Part shown: piece after piece, positions 1 through 5,667 of the stretch | How positions within the stretch are numbered: position 1 is the stretch's first letter | Layout: each line of letters begins with the position of its first letter | NCBI GenBank assembly: GCA_050014355.1 | Contig: JBEKDL010000062.1 | Coordinates: forward strand, 1 to 11,362 | DNA: 11,362 nucleotides | Direction: 5' to 3' | Origin: Fen-1077 sp050014355 | Lineage (GTDB): Bacteria > Chloroflexota > Dehalococcoidia > Dehalococcoidales > RBG-16-60-22 | Program-made: the position numbers and the translations under genes | The notes under the pieces: generated by a model | The model's input: the letters and a program-made list of their open reading frames with translations, nothing else | Databases searched by the model: none | What the model was told of the DNA's origin: nothing

Positions 1-5
1 ATAAA

Positions 6-113
6 CCCGAAGGGCAGGGTTCCACGGGCTTTGCCCGTGGGTGAATGCGTAACCGCCCGAAGGGCGTGCAGCAAAGCTTGAGTTACAAAGTGCCACGGGC
101 TCTGCCCGTGGGT
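6..113. repeat. Tandem palindromic (REP-like) hairpin repeats
   Basis: Two near-identical 21-base units occur at 22-42 and 93-113, 71 bases apart and differing at one loop base. Each contains a perfect 8-bp hairpin: CCACGGGC at 22-29 pairs with GCCCGTGG at 33-40 around TTT, and the same arms at 93-100 and 104-111 close around TCT. A smaller CCCGAAGGGC motif, itself palindromic, occurs at 6-15 and 56-65. The block therefore looks like a repeated structured unit, similar in kind to REP or small palindromic elements. No reading frame is evident. It runs off the left edge, so the array may be longer. The function is unknown. Confidence 0.7.
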
Positions 114-129
114 ATCTACGCAGGCTGTC

Positions 130-157
130 GCGGGTTCGAGTCCCGTCTCCCGCTCCA
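130..157 (+). pseudogene. Orphan 3' end of a tRNA-Gly (T arm, acceptor strand, CCA)
   Basis: GCGGG at 130-134 pairs with CCCGT at 142-146 around the canonical seven-base T loop TTCGAGT. The acceptor strand CTCCCGC (147-153), discriminator T154 and encoded CCA (155-157) follow. CTCCCGC-T-CCA is the usual 3' end of tRNA-Gly genes that begin GCGGGAG. No GCGGGAG, D arm or anticodon arm lies upstream in the window; the hairpin repeats sit there instead. This is most likely a truncated tRNA, either an attachment-site remnant or a gene split by the repeats. I cannot exclude that a 5' half lies beyond the left edge. Confidence 0.65.
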
Positions 158-285
158 CCAAGCTCATATAAGGCTTTTAACGACCTGCCTGGGCAATTTT
201 TTCCTTAAACCAAGATGGCGGTGACATCTATTTCGATGGTCTTGGGGTTTTTCGGCTCTTTCCAGGTTTAAACTAAACTATAAAC

Positions 286-316
286 ATAGGACCCGAATGC
301 GGGTACCTATTTTATT
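286..316 (+). terminator. Probable intrinsic terminator upstream of the redox operon
   Basis: ATAGGACCCG at 286-295 pairs with CGGGTACCTAT at 300-310, giving ten base pairs with one bulged A and an AATG loop. A T-rich tail (TATTTTATT) follows. It would end transcription entering from the tRNA/repeat side and insulate the redox operon. Confidence 0.6.
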
Positions 317-348
317 GACCATTGTAAAGATATTCATACGTATTGAAA

Positions 349-389
349 TGTGAATCAATGAACAATATCACATTGTGAACTATTTCACT
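349..389. promoter_or_regulatory. Cluster of CRP-type half-sites (candidate operator)
   Basis: TGTGA at 374-378, six bases, then TCACT at 385-389 matches the CRP consensus TGTGA-N6-TCACA in nine of ten positions. Two more half-sites lie just upstream: TGTGA at 349-353 and TCACA at 368-372. The Crp/Fnr-family gene at 4437 has a recognition helix of the type that reads TGTGA, so it is the natural candidate to bind here. A weakness is distance: the 16-base site centres about 170 bases upstream of the predicted start of transcription. Binding would therefore act from afar or on another, unrecognised promoter. Confidence 0.45.
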
Positions 390-515
390 GACAAGACATG
401 AAATCAACCCGTATACTTGAATTATGGCACTATCAGCAAACATCTTTATATTAAGAATGTATCATAATCACTGCGTAACAATAATAGGATAATACTGCGC
501 ATACATACTAAAATA

Positions 516-544
516 TTGACAAATAGTCTGGATTATGATATTAT
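516..544 (+). promoter_or_regulatory. Sigma-70-type promoter of the redox operon
   Basis: A perfect -35 box TTGACA (516-521) is separated by 17 bases from the -10 box TATTAT (539-544), which matches TATAAT in five of six positions. The expected start of transcription is near 551, immediately before the GAGG at 552-555, so the leader would be only about a dozen bases. Confidence 0.7.
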
Positions 545-564
545 AACAAACGAGGTTTATGCAA

Positions 565-1290
565 ATGAGATGGGGGATGGTCGTCAATCTATCAAAATGC
601 GTACGCTGTTATGCCTGTATCGCCGCATGCCGCATCGAGCACTATCTTCCCATGGGCGTTTCGTGGCCGCGGCTCATGGCGCTGGAAACCAACTCCGACC
701 GTCCCACCGTATCCAACTACTCCATGCGGTGTAACCACTGCCATGACGCGCCTTGTGTCAGTGTCTGCCCTACTGGGGCGACCTACCAGCGGGATGACGG
801 CATCATTATAATTGATCAGAATAAATGCGTCGGCTGCCGGTACTGCGTTATTGCCTGCCCCTACCAGAACCGCACTTTTGTCTCCAAAGACAAAGACCGA
901 GGGTTTTTTCCTGGCAGGATTCAGACCGACTTCGAGAAGGCCGGCAAACAGCGATACCCGCACCAGGCGGGCACTACTGAAAAGTGCAATTTTTGCGTGG
1001 AACGTATCGACGAAGGGACGAAGAAAGGATTGGTACCCGGTCAAGACCGAGATGCCACGCCGGCCTGCGTTAATACCTGCCCGGCCCGCGCTCTTACATT
1101 CGGAAATCTTGATGACCCTGACAGCGAAATTAGTAAACTTATCCGTGAAAACAAGGGTTTCCAGCTCCATCCGGAGTATGACACCGACCCGTCCATTTAC
1201 TTTATCGATGGACCGATAGGGTCTAACCAGGAGCAGCAGCCTTCGAGTCAAATTCGGGAGGAGTCTATGGCCACAGGAGGTTCTAATTAA
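565..1290 (+). CDS. 4Fe-4S electron-transfer subunit (DmsB/NrfC/PsrB type)
   Basis: This is the ferredoxin-like subunit that would carry electrons between the quinone-reactive membrane subunit and the Mo/W catalytic subunit encoded downstream. Numbered from ATG 565 (241 residues), sixteen cysteines fall into the classic four-cluster layout: C12/15/18/22, C56/59/64/68, C88/91/94/98 and C141/144/168/172. The N-terminus MRWGMVVNL is typical of the family and there is no signal peptide. ATG 565 is preferred because GAGG at 552-555 lies nine bases upstream; ATG 559 is only three bases from it. The tail after residue 185 is polar and unremarkable. The stop is two bases before the NrfD-like gene, so the two are almost certainly co-transcribed and translationally linked. 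The family is sure; the redox partner and direction are not. Confidence 0.93.
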   Translation: MRWGMVVNLSKCVRCYACIAACRIEHYLPMGVSWPRLMALETNSDRPTVSNYSMRCNHCHDAPCVSVCPTGATYQRDDGIIIIDQNKCVGCRYCVIACPYQNRTFVSKDKDRGFFPGRIQTDFEKAGKQRYPHQAGTTEKCNFCVERIDEGTKKGLVPGQDRDATPACVNTCPARALTFGNLDDPDSEISKLIRENKGFQLHPEYDTDPSIYFIDGPIGSNQEQQPSSQIREESMATGGSN

Positions 1291-1292
1291 CG

Positions 1293-2177
1293 ATGGCTAC
1301 CATGCAGGTACATGAATGGATGATTAAATACACCCGCCAGACCGAGTGGATTGACCGGCGGGGACTCTTCCTCTGGCTGGCCTTCTATGCCGGCGGTCTC
1401 GGCGGCGGTCTGTACCTGGTTTCGCTGTTCTTTAATAGCCTCTGGGGAATGCTCATCGGCTGGCTGATAGTTGCGGGTATCAAGGGGGGCGCGCACCTTA
1501 TCTTCCTGGGGAGACCATTACGGGCCTGGCGCATCGTTTTCAGGCCGGGTTCTTCATGGCTGTCAAGGGGTATCCTGTTCGTGTTGACATTCGCGCTGTT
1601 CGGCGCCATCCAGATGGCGCTGACGCGCTGGGCCCCCGGCTCGGCGGCGGAAATTGTCTTTAAAGTGCTGGCCGGTGCCGCGGCATTAGCCGTGGCGACC
1701 TATACAGGCTTCGTCCTTAACTCGGTAAAAGCGGTACCGTTCTGGAACTCCAGGCTGCTGCCTGTCCTGTTCATCCTGTGCGGCATCCTGGGCGGTTTCG
1801 GGCTGTCTGTCGTTATCGCGCTGAACGGAGGCGGTATCAACCTTGAGACTGCCGAGACGGGTGCCCGCTGGCTGCTTATTATCAATGCTTTCCTCATCGG
1901 CATTTATCTCTGGATGGCCGCCAACCGCGAGATAACCGGGAAAAAATCAGTGCTGGAGCAAATACGCGGTCATCTGGCCCCGTTTTTCTGGATAGGGATT
2001 GTCATCCTCGGCATCGTCGTACCGCTCGGCGTCGCGCTGATTTCTCACCTTACCGCGAATGTTTCGGCGTCTCTAATCCTCACCGGCGTCGCCTGCGAAA
2101 TTATCGGCGGTCTGACCCTGCGCTATTGCGTCCTGAAAGCCGGCGCCTATAAACCACTGGTTGCCCGGCCCAGCTAG
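1293..2177 (+). CDS. NrfD/PsrC-like membrane subunit of a CISM oxidoreductase
   Basis: This integral membrane subunit should exchange electrons with the quinone pool and anchor the 4Fe-4S and catalytic subunits. Its 294 residues contain about eight hydrophobic helices (roughly 24-47, 50-72, 92-112, 122-146, 153-177, 190-210, 230-252 and 258-281), as in PsrC. Family signatures are visible: the glycine-rich GGLGGGLYL in helix 1, HLIFLGRPLRAWR with the following FRPGSSWLSRG at 68-93, and YTGFVLNSVKAVPFWNSRLLP at 137-157. AGGAGG at 1275-1280 lies twelve bases before ATG 1293, inside the end of the preceding gene. It has no heme-ligand pattern that would suggest a cytochrome b anchor instead. The subfamily (Psr, Nrf, Dms-like) cannot be fixed by eye. 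Confidence 0.92.
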   Translation: MATMQVHEWMIKYTRQTEWIDRRGLFLWLAFYAGGLGGGLYLVSLFFNSLWGMLIGWLIVAGIKGGAHLIFLGRPLRAWRIVFRPGSSWLSRGILFVLTFALFGAIQMALTRWAPGSAAEIVFKVLAGAAALAVATYTGFVLNSVKAVPFWNSRLLPVLFILCGILGGFGLSVVIALNGGGINLETAETGARWLLIINAFLIGIYLWMAANREITGKKSVLEQIRGHLAPFFWIGIVILGIVVPLGVALISHLTANVSASLILTGVACEIIGGLTLRYCVLKAGAYKPLVARPS

Positions 2178-2230
2178 AAGCGGCTGTCCTGTACATTAAT
2201 ATCAGAGTCTTTTTCAAACAAGGATGTCAT

Positions 2231-4360
2231 ATGGCTAAGAAAATTGTTAAAACAACGTGTAAAAGTTGCCACGGCGGCTGCGGTGTTATGGTTACTGTTG
2301 AAGATGGTGTGATTACGCATATCGAGGGTAACCCGAATACCCCAACCCGCGGGACAATGTGCTCGAAGGGCCTTTCCAGCATCCAGCACATCAACCACCC
2401 CGACCGGCTCCTTTACCCTCTCAAGCGTGCCGGAGAACGAGGCGAAGGAAAATGGGAGCGTCTTTCCTGGGACCAGGCGCTCGATATCATCGAAACCAAG
2501 ATGAAGGATTCTATCGCCAGGTACGGCGCGTCGTCCATTGCTGTTTCCCAGGGGACGGGCCGCGGCTATAACGAGTACACCCACCGGTTCGCCCGCTCTA
2601 TAGGCACCGCGAATATCATCACCCCCGGCTATGTCTGTCACAGTCCGCGCTTGGGCTTGTACGGGCTGGTTACGGGTAACGGCCGGCTCTACTGCGACTA
2701 TCACGGCTGGGGAGGGGAGTATCCCAAGACCCAGATATCCTGGGCCAAGCAGCTTGAGATAAGCAGCGCCGATTCCGAGATGGCGGTCTGGTTCCTGGAA
2801 TCGCTGCGGCATGTCAAAAACCTGATTGTCATCGACCCCAGAGAAACTGCCCTTTCTTCCCGGGCTACCCTCTGGCTTCAACTCCGGCCCGGGACCGACG
2901 CCGCCCTGGCGCTGGCCATGATTAACGTTATCGTCAACGAAGGGCTGTGGGACAAGGACTTCGTGGAAAACTGGACGTACGGCTTCGAAAAATTAAAGGA
3001 GAGGGTACAGGAATACACGCCGGAACGCGTAGCTAAGATAACCTGGCTTAAGGCCGATGATATCGTCAAAGCCGCCCGTCTTTTCGCCATCGATACACCG
3101 GGCTGCATCCAGTTCGGCAGCTCCCTGGAGCGCCAGGCCAACTGCGGCCAGACATTAAGGGCGGTAATCTGCCTGCTGGGCGTGACGGGGAACATCGAGA
3201 GGCCGGGCAGCATGATGAGCTGGATGCCGCCGGCATCCGGACTACGTGAGGACTTCTTCACAGAAATCCCGATTACCGACGAAATGCGTCAAGGCATCGT
3301 CGGAGCCGGTAAGTTTCGTATGGGCGCGGCCCGCACCGCCCACTCTGACAGCGTCATCAAGCAGCTGGTGAATGGCAATTCCGTCATCAAAGTGTGGTTC
3401 AGCGTCGGCGGGCAACAAATAGTGCATCTGGCCAATACCAAAGAGGTAATACCAGCGCTCATGAACCTGGACTTTCTGATTCATGCCGACCAGTTCATGG
3501 GCCCGATGGCCGAAATCGCCGATATCGTCCTGCCGGCCGCCCACTGGCTGGAAATCGATGATATCTATGATATGCACCCGCGCTTCATGATTGAAGCTCA
3601 CAATAAAGTAGTCGAGCCGCCCGGCGAGGCGTGGCAGGATAGCAAAATATTCAACGAAATCGGCAAACGCATCGCGCCGCAGTACTGGTTCGAGAACGTC
3701 GAGAAAATGCTGGACTACCAGCTCCGGAAGGCCAACATTACCTGGAAACAGTTCAGCGAAATGGGTTTCCTGGCCCGGATGGGCAAAGACCAGGTATATT
3801 ACAAGTACAAGACCGACTACTGGAGAAAGGGGGGAGGGTTCCCGACACCGACCGGTAAGATGGAGCTCTATTCTACCGTGCTGGAAAAACTGGGGTATGA
3901 CCCATTGCCCTATTTCCGCGAGCCGGGCGAGAGCCCTTACTCCACGCCGGAACTGGCGAAGGAATACCCCCTCGTCCTCTCCACCGGGTACCGGCAGCCG
4001 TTCTACTTCCTTTCCCAGTACCGTAACATCCCGTGGCTGCGGAGTTTCATGCCAGACCCGACTATGCAGATACACCCGGATACGGCTAAAAAGTACGGCA
4101 TCGAAGATGGTGACTGGGCCTGGATAGAATCGCCGCGGGGAAAAATAAAACAGAGAGCACGGCTGTTCCCGGGCATACTACAGGGCGTGGTCATGGCGAC
4201 GGCTAACTGCTTCTACCCGGAAGACCCGGGGCCGCTCCACGGGCTGACCCGCTCTAACCCGAACGTGTTAACCAGCAACAACCATTTCGACCCGATGTAC
4301 GGCTCCCCGGACCTGACCGCGCTCCTTTGCAAGGTATCCAAGGCTCCTGACGGGGGTTAA
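2231..4360 (+). CDS. Mo/W-bis-pterin oxidoreductase catalytic subunit, acetylene-hydratase-like
   Basis: This is the catalytic subunit of the complex: a 709-residue DMSO-reductase-superfamily enzyme. C10, C13, C17 and C44 (CKSCHGGC ... CSKG) bind a 4Fe-4S cluster; K46 sits where family members have the electron-relay Lys. C136 in GYVCHSPR is the likely Mo/W ligand. The C-terminal dinucleotide-binding domain covers about 590-700. Stretches such as GTDAALALAMINVIVNE (about 220), NWTYGFEKLKERVQEY and TPTGKMELYSTVLEKLGYDP resemble, from memory, acetylene hydratase. That enzyme's catalytic Asp, next to the second cluster cysteine, is His14 here, so hydratase activity is unlikely. There is no Tat signal; the 53 bases upstream encode no twin-arginine in frame. 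An AAGGA box at 2219-2223 precedes ATG 2231. The order B-C-A and close spacing argue for one membrane complex. The substrate is unknown. Confidence 0.92.
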   Translation: MAKKIVKTTCKSCHGGCGVMVTVEDGVITHIEGNPNTPTRGTMCSKGLSSIQHINHPDRLLYPLKRAGERGEGKWERLSWDQALDIIETKMKDSIARYGASSIAVSQGTGRGYNEYTHRFARSIGTANIITPGYVCHSPRLGLYGLVTGNGRLYCDYHGWGGEYPKTQISWAKQLEISSADSEMAVWFLESLRHVKNLIVIDPRETALSSRATLWLQLRPGTDAALALAMINVIVNEGLWDKDFVENWTYGFEKLKERVQEYTPERVAKITWLKADDIVKAARLFAIDTPGCIQFGSSLERQANCGQTLRAVICLLGVTGNIERPGSMMSWMPPASGLREDFFTEIPITDEMRQGIVGAGKFRMGAARTAHSDSVIKQLVNGNSVIKVWFSVGGQQIVHLANTKEVIPALMNLDFLIHADQFMGPMAEIADIVLPAAHWLEIDDIYDMHPRFMIEAHNKVVEPPGEAWQDSKIFNEIGKRIAPQYWFENVEKMLDYQLRKANITWKQFSEMGFLARMGKDQVYYKYKTDYWRKGGGFPTPTGKMELYSTVLEKLGYDPLPYFREPGESPYSTPELAKEYPLVLSTGYRQPFYFLSQYRNIPWLRSFMPDPTMQIHPDTAKKYGIEDGDWAWIESPRGKIKQRARLFPGILQGVVMATANCFYPEDPGPLHGLTRSNPNVLTSNNHFDPMYGSPDLTALLCKVSKAPDGG

Positions 4361-4369
4361 TCTATAAAA

Positions 4370-4398
4370 TTAACTACTGATTGAAAAAAATGTATAAT
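4370..4398 (+). promoter_or_regulatory. Promoter of the Crp/Fnr-family gene
   Basis: A perfect -10 box TATAAT (4393-4398) lies 17 bases after a weaker -35 box TTAACT (4370-4375). It gives the regulator its own start after the catalytic-subunit gene. No terminator separates the two, so read-through from the redox operon is also possible. I see no TGTGA half-site here, so direct autoregulation is not supported. Confidence 0.55.
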
Positions 4399-4436
4399 AT
4401 ATTATCCGTCTGATTTGTATTGCAGGGAGAGGCGAA

Positions 4437-5126
4437 ATGGCTATTGATGTGGGACTCCTAAAATCAACGGCCTATTTCTCGGGGATGGATTCCGCAGTAC
4501 TGGAATCCATCAAATCCCTTATTCAAGAGACACACGTTCAAAAAGGAGCACACTTCCTTTCTGAAGGCGAATCATCGGATTATCTGTATTTTATCGTCTC
4601 CGGCCTGGTCAAAGTTTACAAGACTTCCAGCGGCGGAAAAGAGCAGGTACTGCATATTGCGCCGCCGGGAGATTCATTGAATGATGTTTCTCTTTTTGAT
4701 GGTGGCCCTACCGCCGCAGGTATGGTGGCCATGACTCCGGCCGTCCTCTACGCGATAAGAAAAGATGATATTATCGAGCTTCTATGGAAAAATCCTCCCA
4801 TCATGATGAATGTTATCAAATCATTGGCACAGCGTATCCGCCGCGATTCTAATCTGGTTGAGGATTTATCTTCGACACAGGTACTGCAAAGATTGGCCAA
4901 GTTGTTTATCGGCCGATACGGCGGCGAAGAAATAACTGTCGGTTTGACTCTTACACAGAAAGATATGGCCGGCCTTGTCGGCAGCTCCCGAGAGATGGTC
5001 AACCGTTCTCTAAAGGTGTTAGAAGACAGTGGCGGTATCCGATTATCCCGCCGCAGGATTATCGTGCTTGATAAGGAAGTCCTTTGCAGAATAGCAGGAA
5101 ATTCTACGGACATGACCGAATATTAA
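4437..5126 (+). CDS. Crp/Fnr-family transcriptional regulator
   Basis: A 229-residue cytoplasmic regulator of normal family length. It has an N-terminal cyclic-nucleotide-binding-like beta barrel (about 12-120), a dimerisation helix (about 121-150) and a C-terminal winged helix-turn-helix (about 168-212). The recognition helix SSREMVNRSL places R185, E186 and R190 with the R-E-x3-R spacing of E. coli CRP (R180, E181, R185), predicting a TGTGA-type site rather than the FNR site TTGAT. In the barrel, the Arg-Ser pair that holds the cAMP phosphate in CRP is replaced by Ala-Ala in GGPTAAGM, so cAMP is probably not the ligand. There is no N-terminal cysteine cluster (the only Cys is near residue 217), so it is not an FNR-type oxygen sensor. 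The signal is unknown. An AGGGAGAGG box precedes ATG 4437. It probably controls one or both neighbouring pterin-enzyme units. Confidence 0.93.
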   Translation: MAIDVGLLKSTAYFSGMDSAVLESIKSLIQETHVQKGAHFLSEGESSDYLYFIVSGLVKVYKTSSGGKEQVLHIAPPGDSLNDVSLFDGGPTAAGMVAMTPAVLYAIRKDDIIELLWKNPPIMMNVIKSLAQRIRRDSNLVEDLSSTQVLQRLAKLFIGRYGGEEITVGLTLTQKDMAGLVGSSREMVNRSLKVLEDSGGIRLSRRRIIVLDKEVLCRIAGNSTDMTEY

Positions 5127-5170
5127 CACTAGAACAAAAAATTAGTATTAGGTGTCACTTTACATAATCA

Positions 5171-5247
5171 ACGGGAGTCCCAGCCCAATAGTGTTCATAT
5201 GTAACCATACTCTTACAACGCTGGTTTATCCCGTTTCCCGCTCCACC
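5171..5247 (+). pseudogene. Degenerate tRNA-Gly-like sequence
   Basis: The 3' end TTCCCGC-T-CCA (5235-5245) matches the usual end of tRNA-Gly genes. The 75 bases 5171-5245 have tRNA length. ACGGGAG (5171-5177) pairs with 5235-5241 at six of seven positions, the first being an A-C mismatch. TGTAA (5200-5204) and TTACA (5213-5217) form a five-pair stem where the anticodon stem belongs, but its loop has eight bases. The T arm (5218-5234) forms only with a two-base bulge and lacks TTCGA, and no D stem is evident. I read it as a decayed tRNA-Gly or the scar of an attachment site. A functional odd tRNA or chance similarity of the 5' part is possible; the 3' similarity is firm. Confidence 0.4.
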
Positions 5248-5346
5248 CTTTTCAACGTTAGCAGGTATCTTCCTTTCGTTTATCCAGGTATCGCAATCCA
5301 TCTGTCCCATTAAACCGTTTTGATTCTACTTGGCCGGCGCTAAACG

Positions 5347-5355
5347 TGTTATAAT
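5347..5355 (+). promoter_or_regulatory. Extended -10 promoter of the MoaD-like/AOR-family unit
   Basis: TGTTATAAT combines a perfect -10 box (5350-5355) with the TG of an extended -10 element. No good -35 box stands at the usual spacing. Transcription would start around 5362, under ten bases before the ATG at 5371. Confidence 0.5.
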
Positions 5356-5370
5356 CGAATTAGAGAGCGT

Positions 5371-5643
5371 ATGAGCATCGAGATCATTATTCCGCCTTTT
5401 TTACAGCGACTGGCAGGTGATGCCGGGACAGTCCATGTCAACGGTATTACAGTTAGCGAGTGCCTTGGTGAGCTGGTCAGGCAGTATCCCGGGCTGAAAA
5501 CGCGTCTTTTTACCGGCAAAGGCGAATTGCGCAAAAGCATTAATATCTTTATCAACGGAAAGACGGCATATCCTGGAGAGCGGGACAGGACGCTGCAGGA
5601 CGCTGATAAAATCTATATCACTTCTATTATTATGGGCGGCTGA
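5371..5643 (+). CDS. MoaD/ThiS-family sulfur carrier protein
   Basis: A 90-residue ubiquitin-fold protein ending in Met-Gly-Gly. In this family the terminal Gly-Gly is adenylated and converted to a thiocarboxylate that supplies sulfur, for MoaD to build the dithiolene of molybdopterin. Other landmarks are VSECLGELVRQYPGL in the first helix (about 28-42), INIFINGK on the central strand and DADKIYITSIIMGG at the end. The AGAGAG at 5362-5367 is a poor ribosome site and the predicted leader is very short. The AOR-family gene begins 24 bases downstream. This pairing suggests a carrier dedicated to the tungsten-pterin cofactor, rather than to thiamine. No MoaE or activating-enzyme gene is in the window, so partners must be elsewhere. 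Confidence 0.85.
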   Translation: MSIEIIIPPFLQRLAGDAGTVHVNGITVSECLGELVRQYPGLKTRLFTGKGELRKSINIFINGKTAYPGERDRTLQDADKIYITSIIMGG

Positions 5644-5667
5644 AAAGTGGGGCACAAAGGAGAAAAC

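Larger units (their letters stand above)
161..515. other. AT-rich intergenic stretch without a gene
   Basis: No credible coding region is present on either strand. The stretch holds a weak hairpin (CCAAGA at 210-215 with TCTTGG at 240-245, followed by GGTTTTT), a stronger terminator at 286-316 and the TGTGA half-site cluster at 349-389. It is clearly more AT-rich than the genes around it, as expected for a regulatory region upstream of the redox operon. Confidence 0.6.

Noticed and set aside
1..113. A CRISPR array
   Set aside because: There are only two long repeat copies, they are strongly palindromic with irregular smaller motifs between them, and no cas gene is near.
341..356. An FNR box in TTGAAATGTGAATCAA
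   Set aside because: The half-sites are eight bases apart instead of the required spacing, and the local regulator has CRP-type, not FNR-type, DNA contacts.
161..560. A molybdenum-cofactor riboswitch upstream of the redox operon
   Set aside because: The best promoter sits just before the first gene, leaving no leader to hold one, and I could not find a conserved multi-helix core by eye.
516..734. Plus-strand open frame beginning inside the promoter
   Set aside because: It starts at the -35 box with a TTG codon, overlaps the 4Fe-4S gene in another frame and lacks a ribosome site.
592..1251. Long minus-strand open frame opposite the 4Fe-4S gene
   Set aside because: It is antisense to a certain gene with sixteen conserved cysteines and has no recognisable family features.
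2174..4075. Minus-strand open frames opposite the catalytic subunit (2174-2881, 2878-3261, 3242-4075)
   Set aside because: They are shadows of a GC-rich plus-strand gene; none has family motifs and the plus-strand protein is unmistakable.
2231..4360. Calling the catalytic subunit an acetylene hydratase
   Set aside because: The active-site Asp of that enzyme is His14 here, and the operon carries electron-transfer and membrane subunits that a hydratase does not need.
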